A stretch of 12,911 nucleotides of DNA from Cryomorphaceae bacterium (lineage in GTDB: Bacteria; Bacteroidota; Bacteroidia; Flavobacteriales; Schleiferiaceae): the NCBI GenBank assembly GCA_022565745.1, contig JAIUMB010000060.1, positions 1 to 12,911 on the forward strand, read 5' to 3'. Each line of letters starts with the position of its first letter. The stretch's first letter is position 1. The position numbers and the translations under genes were made by a program. The notes beneath the pieces were generated by a model. It saw only the letters and a list, made by a program, of their open reading frames with translations. It was not told where the DNA came from and made no database searches. Below, one piece after another: positions 1 to 6,754 of this stretch.

Positions 1-176
1 GGCATCATTACATCTAAAATACAGATGTTATAGTCCTTGCTTTTAAAGTCGTTTAGTCCGTGAATACCATCCCGAGCTAGGGTAACATCGTACCCTTTGA
101 TGGTTAAATAATCACGAAGAATAAGTCCAAAATTTGGATCGTCTTCGACCAGTAATACACTCTTTCTCTCTTCCAT
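1..176 (-). CDS. Two-component response regulator, N-terminal part of receiver domain (truncated by window edge)
   Basis: Only the first 58 codons are present; the gene runs off the left edge. The translation begins MEERKSVLLVEDDPNFGLIL, a receiver-domain start with the acidic pair Asp12/Asp13 that would bind Mg2+. It reaches ILDVMMP-type sequence (the proline codon is cut off), where Asp55 is the expected phosphoacceptor. The start is the ATG complementary to 174-176; no other start fits the family better. The gene lies 20 bp downstream of the histidine kinase gene on the same strand, so the two should be one transcript and a cognate pair. By analogy with Bacteroides RprX/RprY a winged-helix OmpR-type output domain is likely, but the effector domain is outside the window and cannot be seen. 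Confidence 0.93.
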   Translation of the reverse strand, partial: MEERKSVLLVEDDPNFGLILRDYLTIKGYDVTLARDGIHGLNDFKSKDYNICILDVMM

Positions 177-196
177 GGTTTTTGTGTTTTTTTAGG

Positions 197-1603
197 TTAA
201 ACATTATCTTCTTCAATGAAGGGTAGGCAAATGCTAAACACGCTACCTTCTCTAGGCTTACTGTCAACGGTGATTTCACCTTGATGTAATGTGATGATTT
301 CACGGGCATAGCTCAAGCCAAGACCGTGCCCTTTTATGTCGTGAAGATCACCAGTGGTTTGACGAAAAAATCGATCAAAGACTTTGCTGATCATATCTTT
401 AGTCATACCAATTCCTTTATCAGAGACTTCTACGTATAAAAGTCCGTTTTTGTTGTAAGTTTTGAGGCCGATTCGTGGTTCATTGGGGGAATACTTATTG
501 GCGTTGTCTATGAGGTTGACAAAAACGGTAAGCATTTGCTCAGGATCGGCTTCAATCATGCTGTTCTTTGCTTTGAAATCTGAAGTAAAATCACCTCCGC
601 GGGTCTCTACTTGCAGTCGCAAGTGCTCAATGGCTTTTGTCAAAATTTGGTGTACATCGAGTACCTCCTTATCTAAAGTAACAGCTTTTTTGTCTAATAA
701 AGCTAATCTCAATACCTGCTCCACTTGGGCGTTCATTCTTCGGTTTTCTTGCCTAATGAGGTTGGCGTAATAATTAACACGTTCGGGGTTTTGTGCTATT
801 TGCTCGTTAGATAAAGCGTCAACAGCAAGGGAAATGGTTGCTATAGGTGTCTTAAATTCATGCGTCATGTTGTTGATGAAGTCGGTCTTAATGTTGCTGA
901 TTTGTTTTTGTTTAATAAGCTGACTGATGGTGTACAGCATCGCGTAAACCAAAACACCCATGAGCAACAAACTAAGACTTAATACAATTAAAAGTCTTCT
1001 CAACACAAACCGATCTTTGTTTGGGAAATAGACGTACAGCCACGTGGTGCTTGGAGGAGACAGGTCGTGTCTAAACAATAATGTTCTGAACTGCGACTGG
1101 GCAAAATCCCAATCAAATTCCATGGTCTTGTATTTGGTGAGCTCGTTTTTAGACGCGATGCCAAACTCAAAGACTTTTGGTAATGCTTTTTGTGAGAACT
1201 CTCGATTTAGGAGCGAATCGATGGTATTCATATCGATTCTATTGTCTAGGCTTTGCTCGTTTTTAAGTGATTCTCTATCGCTTTTGTCGGTTACTACAGA
1301 ATCTAAACGGCTTAAGCGACGAACCACGGCAGCTTTCTTGAATATGGTTTGTTCTGTATCGGTTTGAGCTTCATCACCTAAGCTTGCCTCAAGCTGCACA
1401 TCTGATTTCTCAAATTTATTGATCATCTGTTTGGCGTGGGCATACTCTAACTGATAAGATACCTTCGTGATGGCGTCAGAAACATCACGGTTAAAGCGCT
1501 CCTCGTACATCTCTTGTGAGTACTTTATCAACCGAAGCTGAAGTACAAGGATACCAATGGTAGCCAATGCGATCAATAAGAAAAATCGTCTGTATGACTT
1601 CAT
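197..1603 (-). CDS. Membrane sensor histidine kinase (RprX-like)
   Basis: A 468-residue inner-membrane sensor kinase. A first membrane helix (about residues 7-25) and a second (about 204-226) bracket an extracytoplasmic region of about 175 residues that is highly charged in its middle and includes FEFGIA and WLYVYFPNKDRF segments of the kind seen in Bacteroidota kinases. There is no obvious HAMP domain. The dimerisation/phosphoacceptor helix has NNMTHEFKTPIATISLA with His248. The ATPase domain follows with an N box (NLIDNANKYSP, 363-373), G1 (DKGIGM, 395-400), F box (VFDRFF, 408-413) and G2 (GHGLGL, 425-430). All key catalytic residues look intact. It is the first gene of the pair and is followed after 20 bp by the response regulator. 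The ligand cannot be deduced. The 214-bp upstream gap holds repeated TTAACA sites that may be autoregulatory. Confidence 0.95.
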   Translation of the reverse strand: MKSYRRFFLLIALATIGILVLQLRLIKYSQEMYEERFNRDVSDAITKVSYQLEYAHAKQMINKFEKSDVQLEASLGDEAQTDTEQTIFKKAAVVRRLSRLDSVVTDKSDRESLKNEQSLDNRIDMNTIDSLLNREFSQKALPKVFEFGIASKNELTKYKTMEFDWDFAQSQFRTLLFRHDLSPPSTTWLYVYFPNKDRFVLRRLLIVLSLSLLLMGVLVYAMLYTISQLIKQKQISNIKTDFINNMTHEFKTPIATISLAVDALSNEQIAQNPERVNYYANLIRQENRRMNAQVEQVLRLALLDKKAVTLDKEVLDVHQILTKAIEHLRLQVETRGGDFTSDFKAKNSMIEADPEQMLTVFVNLIDNANKYSPNEPRIGLKTYNKNGLLYVEVSDKGIGMTKDMISKVFDRFFRQTTGDLHDIKGHGLGLSYAREIITLHQGEITVDSKPREGSVFSICLPFIEEDNV

Positions 1604-1615
1604 GTGTGTGCTTTA

Positions 1616-1632
1616 TTTAAACACCGTTTAAA
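1616..1632. repeat. 17-bp dyad upstream of kinase start
   Basis: A perfect 7-bp inverted repeat, TTTAAAC-acc-GTTTAAA, lies 12 to 28 bp before the kinase start codon. It could be an operator or a small leader hairpin. The arms are AT-rich, so chance cannot be excluded. Confidence 0.4.
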
Positions 1633-1634
1633 AA

Positions 1635-1792
1635 TGTTAAAAGTAGCAATTTGTCAAAGGCAATCTGTTTTTGTTAATTAGTAGGTCTTAACAACTGTCA
1701 GATGTTAAAACCTTTTTTGCTTGTTTATTTAAAACACGTCAAAATAACGAAAGGAATCTGAAATGGTTCTAATCTCAAATGTTAAATTAACA
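1635..1792. promoter_or_regulatory. Cluster of TGTTAA/TTAACA hexamers upstream of kinase operon
   Basis: The hexamer TGTTAA or its complement TTAACA occurs six times: 1635-1640, 1672-1677, 1688-1693 (inverted), 1703-1708, 1780-1785 and 1787-1792 (inverted). The 1688-1708 pair forms a 21-bp dyad with inner CTG/CAG arms and only one mismatched pair. The 1780-1792 pair is a perfect 13-bp palindrome, TGTTAAATTAACA. By rough base-composition reasoning fewer than one copy is expected in 214 bp of such DNA. This looks like a binding region for a regulator, possibly the cognate response regulator. The leftward rarA transcript also ends here, so the palindrome at 1780 could double as a weak hairpin. 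Identity of the binder is inference. Confidence 0.4.
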
Positions 1793-1817
1793 CTATAATA
1801 CAAATTAAAAAAACATA

Positions 1818-3089
1818 TCACTTTGTTTCCCAAATATTTGACATATGTATGCGGATAGCGTTTTCCCGCTGGTTGTCAGCCGGGATATACCATTTTTTAG
1901 CTTTAATTTCTTCAGGAAGATATATTTGGGGTGTAAAATTTCCGGGAAAATCGTGGGGATACTTGTAAGAAGCACCGTAACCAAGATCTTTCATAAGTTT
2001 GGTTGGTGCATTTCTCAGGTGTAATGGAACCGGGAGTTCAGCCAGGTTTTTTGCGTCTTCCATGGCTTTATTAATGGCGGTGTAGGCGCTGTTACTTTTT
2101 GGAGAGGTTGCTAAGTATATGGTGCACTGAGATAAAGGAATTCTTGCTTCTGGCATGCCCAGTTTACTTACAGCCTCAAAAGTGGTATTGGCTATAACCA
2201 GCGCTGTGGGATTGGCTAAGCCAATATCTTCACTGGCTGAAATCAGTAGTCTGCGTGCAATAAATTCAGGCGATTCACCAGCCACCAACATTCGAGCAAG
2301 CCAGTACAAGGATGCTTGCGGATCACTGCCGCGTATGGATTTGATAAATGCCGAAATAATGTCGTAGTGATTTTCTCCGTCTTTGTCGTACGAGGCATTT
2401 TTTCTCTGACAAACCTTTTCTGTTAGAGCATTGGTAATTACTAGGGGTCCATGATCTTGATGGTGTTGAACCAACAACTCAAGGTTATTAAGGGTTTTTC
2501 TTGCATCACCACCCCCAAAAGCAATGAGTGCCTCTGTTTCGACTAATTCGACGGGTATGCGTATTAATTGTTTGTCGTTTTCAACAGCATATACCAATAA
2601 TTTTTTAATGTCATCAGCGTCTAATGTTTTTAAGGTGAAAACTTGACATCTCGACAATAAAGCATTGTTGATCTCAAATGATGGATTTTCCGTTGTCGCC
2701 CCAATCAACACAATTTCACCGCGTTCTACAGCGTGCAGGAGACTGTCTTGTTGGCTTTTGTTAAAACGATGTATTTCATCGATGAACAACACCGGAGGCT
2801 TGCTATTAAACATGCCGGGAGATTGAGCACTTTGAATGATGTTACGAATATCTTTGACACCTGCGGTTACTGCACTTAAATGGTGAATTTGTCTATCAAG
2901 CGCTTTGCACATGATGAAGGCCAATGTGGTTTTTCCAACACCGGGAGGCCCCCAAAGAATAATTGAAGGTAATGTGCCGTGATCAACCATGTTGCGAAGC
3001 GGCTTTCCTTTTTCAATTAAATGTTTTTGTCCTACAAAGGTGTCAAGCGTTTTTGGACGCATTCTTTCGGCCAGTGGTTCTTGCATCAT
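1818..3089 (-). CDS. rarA: Replication-associated recombination protein A, AAA+ ATPase (RarA/MgsA)
   Basis: A 423-residue AAA+ ATPase of the RarA/MgsA/WRNIP1 family, related to clamp-loader subunits and acting at stalled replication forks. The N terminus LAERMRPKTLDTFVGQKHL is the family signature. Walker A is GPPGVGKTT (47-55), Walker B is LFIDE (101-105), sensor 1 lies in GATTENPSFE (130-139), and LLSRCQVF carries the arginine-finger candidate Arg147. The C-terminal half has the MgsA tetramerisation region, with LLISASEDIGLANPTA and the NAPTKLMKDLGYG stretch. Length is close to the usual 420-450. Two consecutive ATGs (3089 and 3086) could both initiate. The gene is divergent from the rhomboid gene and is followed by the kinase operon on the same strand after 214 bp. 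No defects are seen. Confidence 0.96.
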   Translation of the reverse strand: MMQEPLAERMRPKTLDTFVGQKHLIEKGKPLRNMVDHGTLPSIILWGPPGVGKTTLAFIMCKALDRQIHHLSAVTAGVKDIRNIIQSAQSPGMFNSKPPVLFIDEIHRFNKSQQDSLLHAVERGEIVLIGATTENPSFEINNALLSRCQVFTLKTLDADDIKKLLVYAVENDKQLIRIPVELVETEALIAFGGGDARKTLNNLELLVQHHQDHGPLVITNALTEKVCQRKNASYDKDGENHYDIISAFIKSIRGSDPQASLYWLARMLVAGESPEFIARRLLISASEDIGLANPTALVIANTTFEAVSKLGMPEARIPLSQCTIYLATSPKSNSAYTAINKAMEDAKNLAELPVPLHLRNAPTKLMKDLGYGASYKYPHDFPGNFTPQIYLPEEIKAKKWYIPADNQRENAIRIHMSNIWETK

Positions 3090-3201
3090 TAATATTTAAA
3101 TAATGTATCTGCAGTTCGCAATGGTATCTGAACTTTAAAACTCTAAACGCAGCTAACGTCAATCCTATTTTAGAACTTAAAGAGCGAACCATATTATGTG
3201 A

Positions 3202-3229
3202 CAAAGGTAGTGAATCCATAAAGGTACAA
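3202..3229 (-). promoter_or_regulatory. Bacteroidota-type promoter for rarA
   Basis: On the minus strand TTG (3229-3227) is followed after 17 bp by TACCTTTG (3209-3202), an exact match to the Bacteroidota -7 element TAnnTTTG. The spacing is at the short end of the accepted range. It would give a leader of roughly 110 nt before rarA. Confidence 0.5.
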
Positions 3230-3267
3230 GCTGTATTTTTACAGATTGAAACTTCCTTTGTTTTAGC

Positions 3268-3285
3268 TGTTATAGAGTTATAACA
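3268..3285. repeat. 18-bp inverted repeat in the rarA/rhomboid divergent gap
   Basis: TGTTATA (3268-3274) and TATAACA (3279-3285) form a perfect 7-bp inverted repeat around GAGT. It lies 37 bp before the rhomboid ATG and upstream of the rarA promoter. An operator acting on the divergent pair is possible. It is AT-rich and unproven. Confidence 0.35.
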
Positions 3286-3322
3286 TTGTTGTTTTGTTTG
3301 ACGATTGAAATACAAGTTTTTT

Positions 3323-4117
3323 ATGCAAGATACATCCGATAGAAATCACTTTTGGGTTATTCCCTTCCTTTTTGTTATGATGATGTGGCTGGTCTATTGG
3401 CTCGACGAGAAGTATATGTTAGATCTTTATAAGTATGGGGTGTTGCCGCAAAAGTTTGTCGGACTACTTGGGGTAATCACTTCACCATTTGTTCACGGAA
3501 GTTTATCTCATCTGGTGTCTAATACATTTCCCATCTTTTTTCTTGGTTCAGGCATTGCTTACTTTTATCCCAAAACTTCCAATAAAATGTTTTTAATCGC
3601 CTGGATATTTACTGGTTTTTTAGTTTGGTTATTTGGCAGACAAACATTTCATATAGGTGCTAGTGGGGTGGTGTACGCCTTGGCTTTTTTTATATTTTTT
3701 TCCGGATTGATTAGGGGGCACCCTCAGCTAATTGCATTATCTCTTTTGGTCGCATTTCTCTACGGGAGTTTGGTTTGGGGAATGCTGCCCATTGAGGAGC
3801 ATATCTCGTGGGAGTCGCATTTATATGGGGGGCTCGTGGGATTAAGCGGCGCTATTGTGTTTAGGCGTAGCAATCCCAAACATGTGTCCAAACACTTTTG
3901 GCACAAAAGAAAGTATTATTGGGATGAAGAAGAAGAAAAACGTATGGATGACTTAGATTATTGGAAAACCGACGAACAAAGACAGTCTAATTCTGGCTTA
4001 GAACAATCTTCATCCGTTCGGTATCGCGTTGTTTACCACTATAAAGATGCAGCTATGGATGACGATTCCAGTAAATCTTCTGCAGGTAGACAGTCGGAAG
4101 TGAACCGAAAAAATTAA
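3323..4117 (+). CDS. Rhomboid family intramembrane serine protease
   Basis: A 264-residue polytopic membrane protease of the rhomboid family, which cleaves membrane helices of other proteins. Numbered from the ATG at 3323, the catalytic serine is Ser114 in GASG and the catalytic histidine is His166 in WESHLYGGLVG. His63 and Asn67 in HGSLSHLVSN match the oxyanion-site His and Asn of GlpG. About six hydrophobic helices lie between residues 10 and 180. The remaining 80 residues form a hydrophilic tail with a run of acidic residues (WDEEEEKR) and no known domain. An in-frame TTG at 3305 would add six residues, but the ATG is preferred because no ribosome site supports the TTG. Substrates cannot be inferred. 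It stands alone and is divergent from rarA. Confidence 0.93.
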   Translation: MQDTSDRNHFWVIPFLFVMMMWLVYWLDEKYMLDLYKYGVLPQKFVGLLGVITSPFVHGSLSHLVSNTFPIFFLGSGIAYFYPKTSNKMFLIAWIFTGFLVWLFGRQTFHIGASGVVYALAFFIFFSGLIRGHPQLIALSLLVAFLYGSLVWGMLPIEEHISWESHLYGGLVGLSGAIVFRRSNPKHVSKHFWHKRKYYWDEEEEKRMDDLDYWKTDEQRQSNSGLEQSSSVRYRVVYHYKDAAMDDDSSKSSAGRQSEVNRKN

Positions 4118-4152
4118 TCTAAATTAATTTTTTACATCCAAATTCATTTAGT

Positions 4153-4160
4153 TACATTTG
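4153..4160 (+). promoter_or_regulatory. Candidate -7 promoter element for the TIP30-like gene
   Basis: TACATTTG is an exact match to the Bacteroidota -7 element TAnnTTTG, but no TTG is found 17-23 bp upstream, only a T-rich stretch. If real, transcription begins near 4165 and leaves a leader of about 120 nt containing the hairpin at 4175-4197. Confidence 0.35.
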
Positions 4161-4174
4161 TACCTAGTTTGCTG

Positions 4175-4206
4175 TGATGCTTCTTTGAAGTGCATCATGA
4201 CTTTTT
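4175..4206 (+). terminator. Hairpin with T run between rhomboid and TIP30-like genes
   Basis: TGATG-CTTC (4175-4183) pairs with GAAG (4187-4190) and CATCA (4193-4197), leaving a TTT loop and a two-base bulge on the 3' side. TGAC and then TTTTT follow. It could end the rhomboid transcript, which stops 58 bp upstream. It could instead be a leader structure of the next gene, since a -7-like element precedes it. The bulge and the four bases between stem and T run make it imperfect. Confidence 0.4.
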
Positions 4207-4288
4207 GAAATTAATGTGAGGTATTGTAATTGGATAATCCATCAATTAACCTATTGAAGAACAATCAACACTAAAAAGACTTTGATGA

Positions 4289-4960
4289 ATGTCAAATAAA
4301 CGAAAAGCATTATTGGTAGGAGGAACAGGTTTGGTTGGCTCGCATTTGTTAAAATTTCTCATAGAAAACGATGCCTATGATGAGGTAAGAGTTATGGGAA
4401 GAACTCAACCTGATTTAAAAAACACCAAGATTACTTTTATTGAGACGGATCTGGTTAACCGTGCGTTTCCACGTTCAGCCTTTGTAGATGTGCACGATGT
4501 TTTTTGTGCCGTTGGTACAACACAAAAGTTAACCCCAAATAAAGAGGCTTATAAGGCTATAGACATTGGTATACCCTCAGGCATAGCGGAAGCGTCTAGT
4601 ATATTTAATGCACGAAATTTTTTGGTTGTGAGTTCTATAGGAGCATCTGATCAAAGCCGATTTTTTTATTTAAGGGTAAAAGGTGAAATGGAGGAGAAGG
4701 TGATTGTTTCCGGTGTCCCTACCATTGAAATATTCAGGCCAAATACGCTACTGGGTAAACGAAAAGTGTTTAGGTTTGGCGAATGGATAGCCAAAGTTTT
4801 CAACCACCTAACCTCATGGTTTATGCCTAAAAAATATCAGGCCATAAAAGCTTCTGATGTTGCTAAAGCCATGATTGTTCGCGCGCTAGACAACCCTGAT
4901 CCAGGAGTTAATGTCTGGGAGTCTGACCAAATTATGACATTGGCTAAGGAATACAAATAA
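4289..4960 (+). CDS. NAD(P)-binding oxidoreductase, TIP30/HTATIP2-like (atypical SDR)
   Basis: A 223-residue Rossmann-fold protein of the atypical short-chain dehydrogenase group that includes TIP30/HTATIP2. The nucleotide-binding loop GGTGLVG is at 11-17, at the end of the first strand. VVSSIGAS (113-120) is the strand carrying the family's serines. YLRVKGEME gives the YxxxK pair Tyr127/Lys131, and FRPNTLLGKR (149-158) matches the conserved FRP segment after the active site. Length fits the family. The start ATG at 4289 overlaps an out-of-frame ATG at 4285 that stops after four codons, so 4289 is well supported. The substrate is unknown for bacterial members. The gene is alone and converges on the secreted propeller gene 15 bp away. 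Confidence 0.88.
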   Translation: MSNKRKALLVGGTGLVGSHLLKFLIENDAYDEVRVMGRTQPDLKNTKITFIETDLVNRAFPRSAFVDVHDVFCAVGTTQKLTPNKEAYKAIDIGIPSGIAEASSIFNARNFLVVSSIGASDQSRFFYLRVKGEMEEKVIVSGVPTIEIFRPNTLLGKRKVFRFGEWIAKVFNHLTSWFMPKKYQAIKASDVAKAMIVRALDNPDPGVNVWESDQIMTLAKEYK

Positions 4961-4963
4961 CAC

Positions 4964-4987
4964 AGCCTGACTTTCCTAAGGCTTTTT
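4964..4987 (+). terminator. Weak intrinsic terminator after the TIP30-like gene
   Basis: AGCCT (4964-4968) pairs with AGGCT (4979-4983) around a 10-nt loop, and a T run at 4983-4987 overlaps the end of the stem. It begins four bases after the plus-strand stop codon and extends into the 3' end of the opposing gene. The stem is short, so this is tentative. Confidence 0.35.
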
Positions 4988-6172
4988 ATAAAACTTGTCT
5001 AAGGGTTCATCTTCGGAACGAACGCGTTTAAATATCAACGCATTGGGTTGTTCATCTATGATGATGTTTACAACGTAAAGAGCCGGCATCAATGGTGAAA
5101 CATCAATTTTAAGTCGATGAAACCCTTTGTTATAGGTTGAAGATGATCCTACCATTATTCTTTGGCCATCGGTGTCAAAAATTTCAAACCCCACTTTGGT
5201 TTTAAAGGGTAGTGTAAATGTGATGTCTAAGGTGTCGCTTATTTCTTTATGTGCAGTTTTTACGTTGTAGTCAATGGGTAAAAGGTGTATGTCTAAACCA
5301 AGAATGTCGTACAGCAATGTTTTGGGAAAGCGATAAAGTTGCTGACCCGGAAGATTGGGATAGGCTTCATCGGATATATAAACGTAAGCATTGCCAAAGG
5401 CGATGGCCTCTTTCTGACTAAAATGGTCGAAGGAAATAAGGGTTTGTTCTCCTCTCCAGGGGGCATAATCAAACTCGCTTTTTGAAAAAGCAGTGATTTT
5501 GTTTTGCCCTAAAACCAATAAAACACCACTTGCTGATTCATAATCCACTGAGGTAACCCATGATGTGTATCGACTTATTCCCGGTATACTTATAGAGTCT
5601 ATGGGGCTGATGTTTTTGTAAATGCCGGCCTTGTCTGGCACGGCAAAAATCCAACTGATTCCGTCAAAAGGTACTCTTCGGTTTTTTGAAAGAAAGTAAA
5701 GGGAATCATTGTGCCAATAAATGGATTCTACATCGTACATTAAGTCAATTGCAGGGAATTCAGCAGAATATGTAACCTCAATCCTCTCGGCAGTTATTTC
5801 CGTGAGTTCATCCGCTAATTGGTCTTGGTGAAATTTATAAATATGTACAGTCTTTCTATTATTCTTATTGTTGCCCATATCGGCAATATAAATGTTGCCT
5901 TTAGCATCTATTGTGGCATCTTCCCAGTCTGTGTTTTGTGCATTGGTAATACAGGATTTTTTTAATAATTTACATTGGTCATCAACCAAGTAAACGCAGG
6001 GTTCATGTCCACTGTCGTTGTGAAATAGAATTAAGCTGTCGTTCAAAACAACCATTCCGCTGTTTTCTCTAATCTCATCCGGAAGCATGCAAACAACTTC
6101 TGGGATGATTTTTTGCCCTTGTACACTTTGATTAAATAGAAGTGCAAATATGGAAATCATCTCTTTTAACAT
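4976..6172 (-). CDS. Secreted beta-propeller-like protein with probable T9SS-type C-terminal domain
   Basis: A 398-residue protein of no recognised enzymatic role. A short N-terminal hydrophobic stretch (about 5-19), ending SVQG-Q, resembles a signal peptide. The body has repeated beta-strand-rich segments with motifs seen in secreted Bacteroidota propeller proteins: NTDWEDATID (80-89), GNIYIADMGNNKNNRK (92-107), DVESIYWHNDSLYFLSKNR (147-165) and KEAIAFG (254-260). Residues about 315-385 form a separate beta domain (VGFEIFDTDGQRI, then a glycine-containing turn, then LKIDVSPLMPALYVVNI) that resembles the type A sorting domain of the type IX secretion system. Unlike typical members, it is followed by a 12-residue charged tail. 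Signal peptide and sorting domain together suggest export to the cell surface. The start may be Met1 or Met5. It is divergent from the DUF6913-dapA operon. Confidence 0.8.
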   Translation of the reverse strand: MLKEMISIFALLFNQSVQGQKIIPEVVCMLPDEIRENSGMVVLNDSLILFHNDSGHEPCVYLVDDQCKLLKKSCITNAQNTDWEDATIDAKGNIYIADMGNNKNNRKTVHIYKFHQDQLADELTEITAERIEVTYSAEFPAIDLMYDVESIYWHNDSLYFLSKNRRVPFDGISWIFAVPDKAGIYKNISPIDSISIPGISRYTSWVTSVDYESASGVLLVLGQNKITAFSKSEFDYAPWRGEQTLISFDHFSQKEAIAFGNAYVYISDEAYPNLPGQQLYRFPKTLLYDILGLDIHLLPIDYNVKTAHKEISDTLDITFTLPFKTKVGFEIFDTDGQRIMVGSSSTYNKGFHRLKIDVSPLMPALYVVNIIIDEQPNALIFKRVRSEDEPLDKFYKKP

Positions 6173-6175
6173 GTT

Positions 6176-6183
6176 TCAAAAGT
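6176..6183 (-). promoter_or_regulatory. Candidate -7 element directly before the propeller gene start
   Basis: On the minus strand TACTTTTG matches TAnnTTTG exactly and ends three bases before the ATG at 6172. No TTG sits at a proper distance upstream. If it works, transcription would begin at or near the annotated ATG, implying a leaderless message or initiation at Met5. Confidence 0.3.
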
Positions 6184-6207
6184 ACAGTACATCACTTATA
6201 ATACATG

Positions 6208-6239
6208 TTGTAGACCTTCATTTTTTATCCGTACTTTCG
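6208..6239 (+). promoter_or_regulatory. Promoter of the DUF6913-dapA-xrtF operon
   Basis: TTG (6208-6210), a 21-bp spacer and TACTTTCG (6232-6239) fit the Bacteroidota promoter with one change (C for T) in the -7 element. The gene starts at 6260, so the leader would be about 15 nt. Confidence 0.55.
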
Positions 6240-6259
6240 CAGCGTTAAAATTCGTAAAA

Positions 6260-6754
6260 ATGGGGTGGATATCCAGATTGTTTTCTTCCTCGAAAACAGC
6301 AAGTAAAAAGCAATATACTGGTTGGTCAGAGGTCAAGCAGGTATTGATTTTATTTGATGAATATGGAGACTCCATTCAAAAACTTGCGGATAAGTGGGCA
6401 GCGGAAGGAAAATCGGTAAATTTGATTCAGTGGAAAACGCCGGCGCCAAAGAAGGACCAACGCGTAAAATTTTTCACTGAAAAAAATATACGCTTTGGTA
6501 AAATAACCAACCCTGAGTTTGACAAAAACTGGAATAACGGGTTGCTGATAGATCTGACCACATCTTCACACAAGCGACTACAGCGTCTTTTAGAATTTTC
6601 AACCTTTGACTTCATGGCTGGCATCAACCCGCAGCATAAAGTTTTTTATGATCTTTTTACCCCCTATGCATCAGGCAAGTTTGAATCTTGTTTAAACACT
6701 ATTGAGTCGTACATCAAAATCATTAATTCAAATAAAAAATCCCTATCATTATGA
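6260..6754 (+). CDS. DUF6913-like protein of unknown function, dapA-linked
   Basis: A 164-residue, apparently soluble protein with a basic N terminus and no signal peptide or membrane segment. From memory it resembles the Bacteroidota family DUF6913, whose genes often sit next to dapA. The family match is not verified. Visible features are a possible Rossmann-like alternation (QVLILFDEYGD at 27-37, KSVNLIQW at 51-58), a central NPEFDKNW (84-91), and LLIDLTTSSHKRLQRLLEF (95-113) before FMAGIN. No catalytic motif is recognisable. Its last codons overlap the dapA start by four bases (ATGA at 6751-6754), which indicates translational coupling and possibly a role linked to diaminopimelate or lysine synthesis. 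That role is inference from position only. Confidence 0.8.
   Translation: MGWISRLFSSSKTASKKQYTGWSEVKQVLILFDEYGDSIQKLADKWAAEGKSVNLIQWKTPAPKKDQRVKFFTEKNIRFGKITNPEFDKNWNNGLLIDLTTSSHKRLQRLLEFSTFDFMAGINPQHKVFYDLFTPYASGKFESCLNTIESYIKIINSNKKSLSL

Noticed and set aside
1629..1657. Sigma-70-like TTGACA-N17-TTTTTA on the minus strand before the kinase gene
   Set aside because: Bacteroidota primary sigma factors do not use this form, and the -10 part is only an A/T run. A nearby TACTTTTA has the wrong last base and only 15 bp to the nearest TTG.
3043..3315. Open frame of 90 codons on the minus strand upstream of rarA
   Set aside because: It overlaps the rarA start in another frame, the translation looks like random sequence, and it would cover the rarA promoter and the divergent gap.
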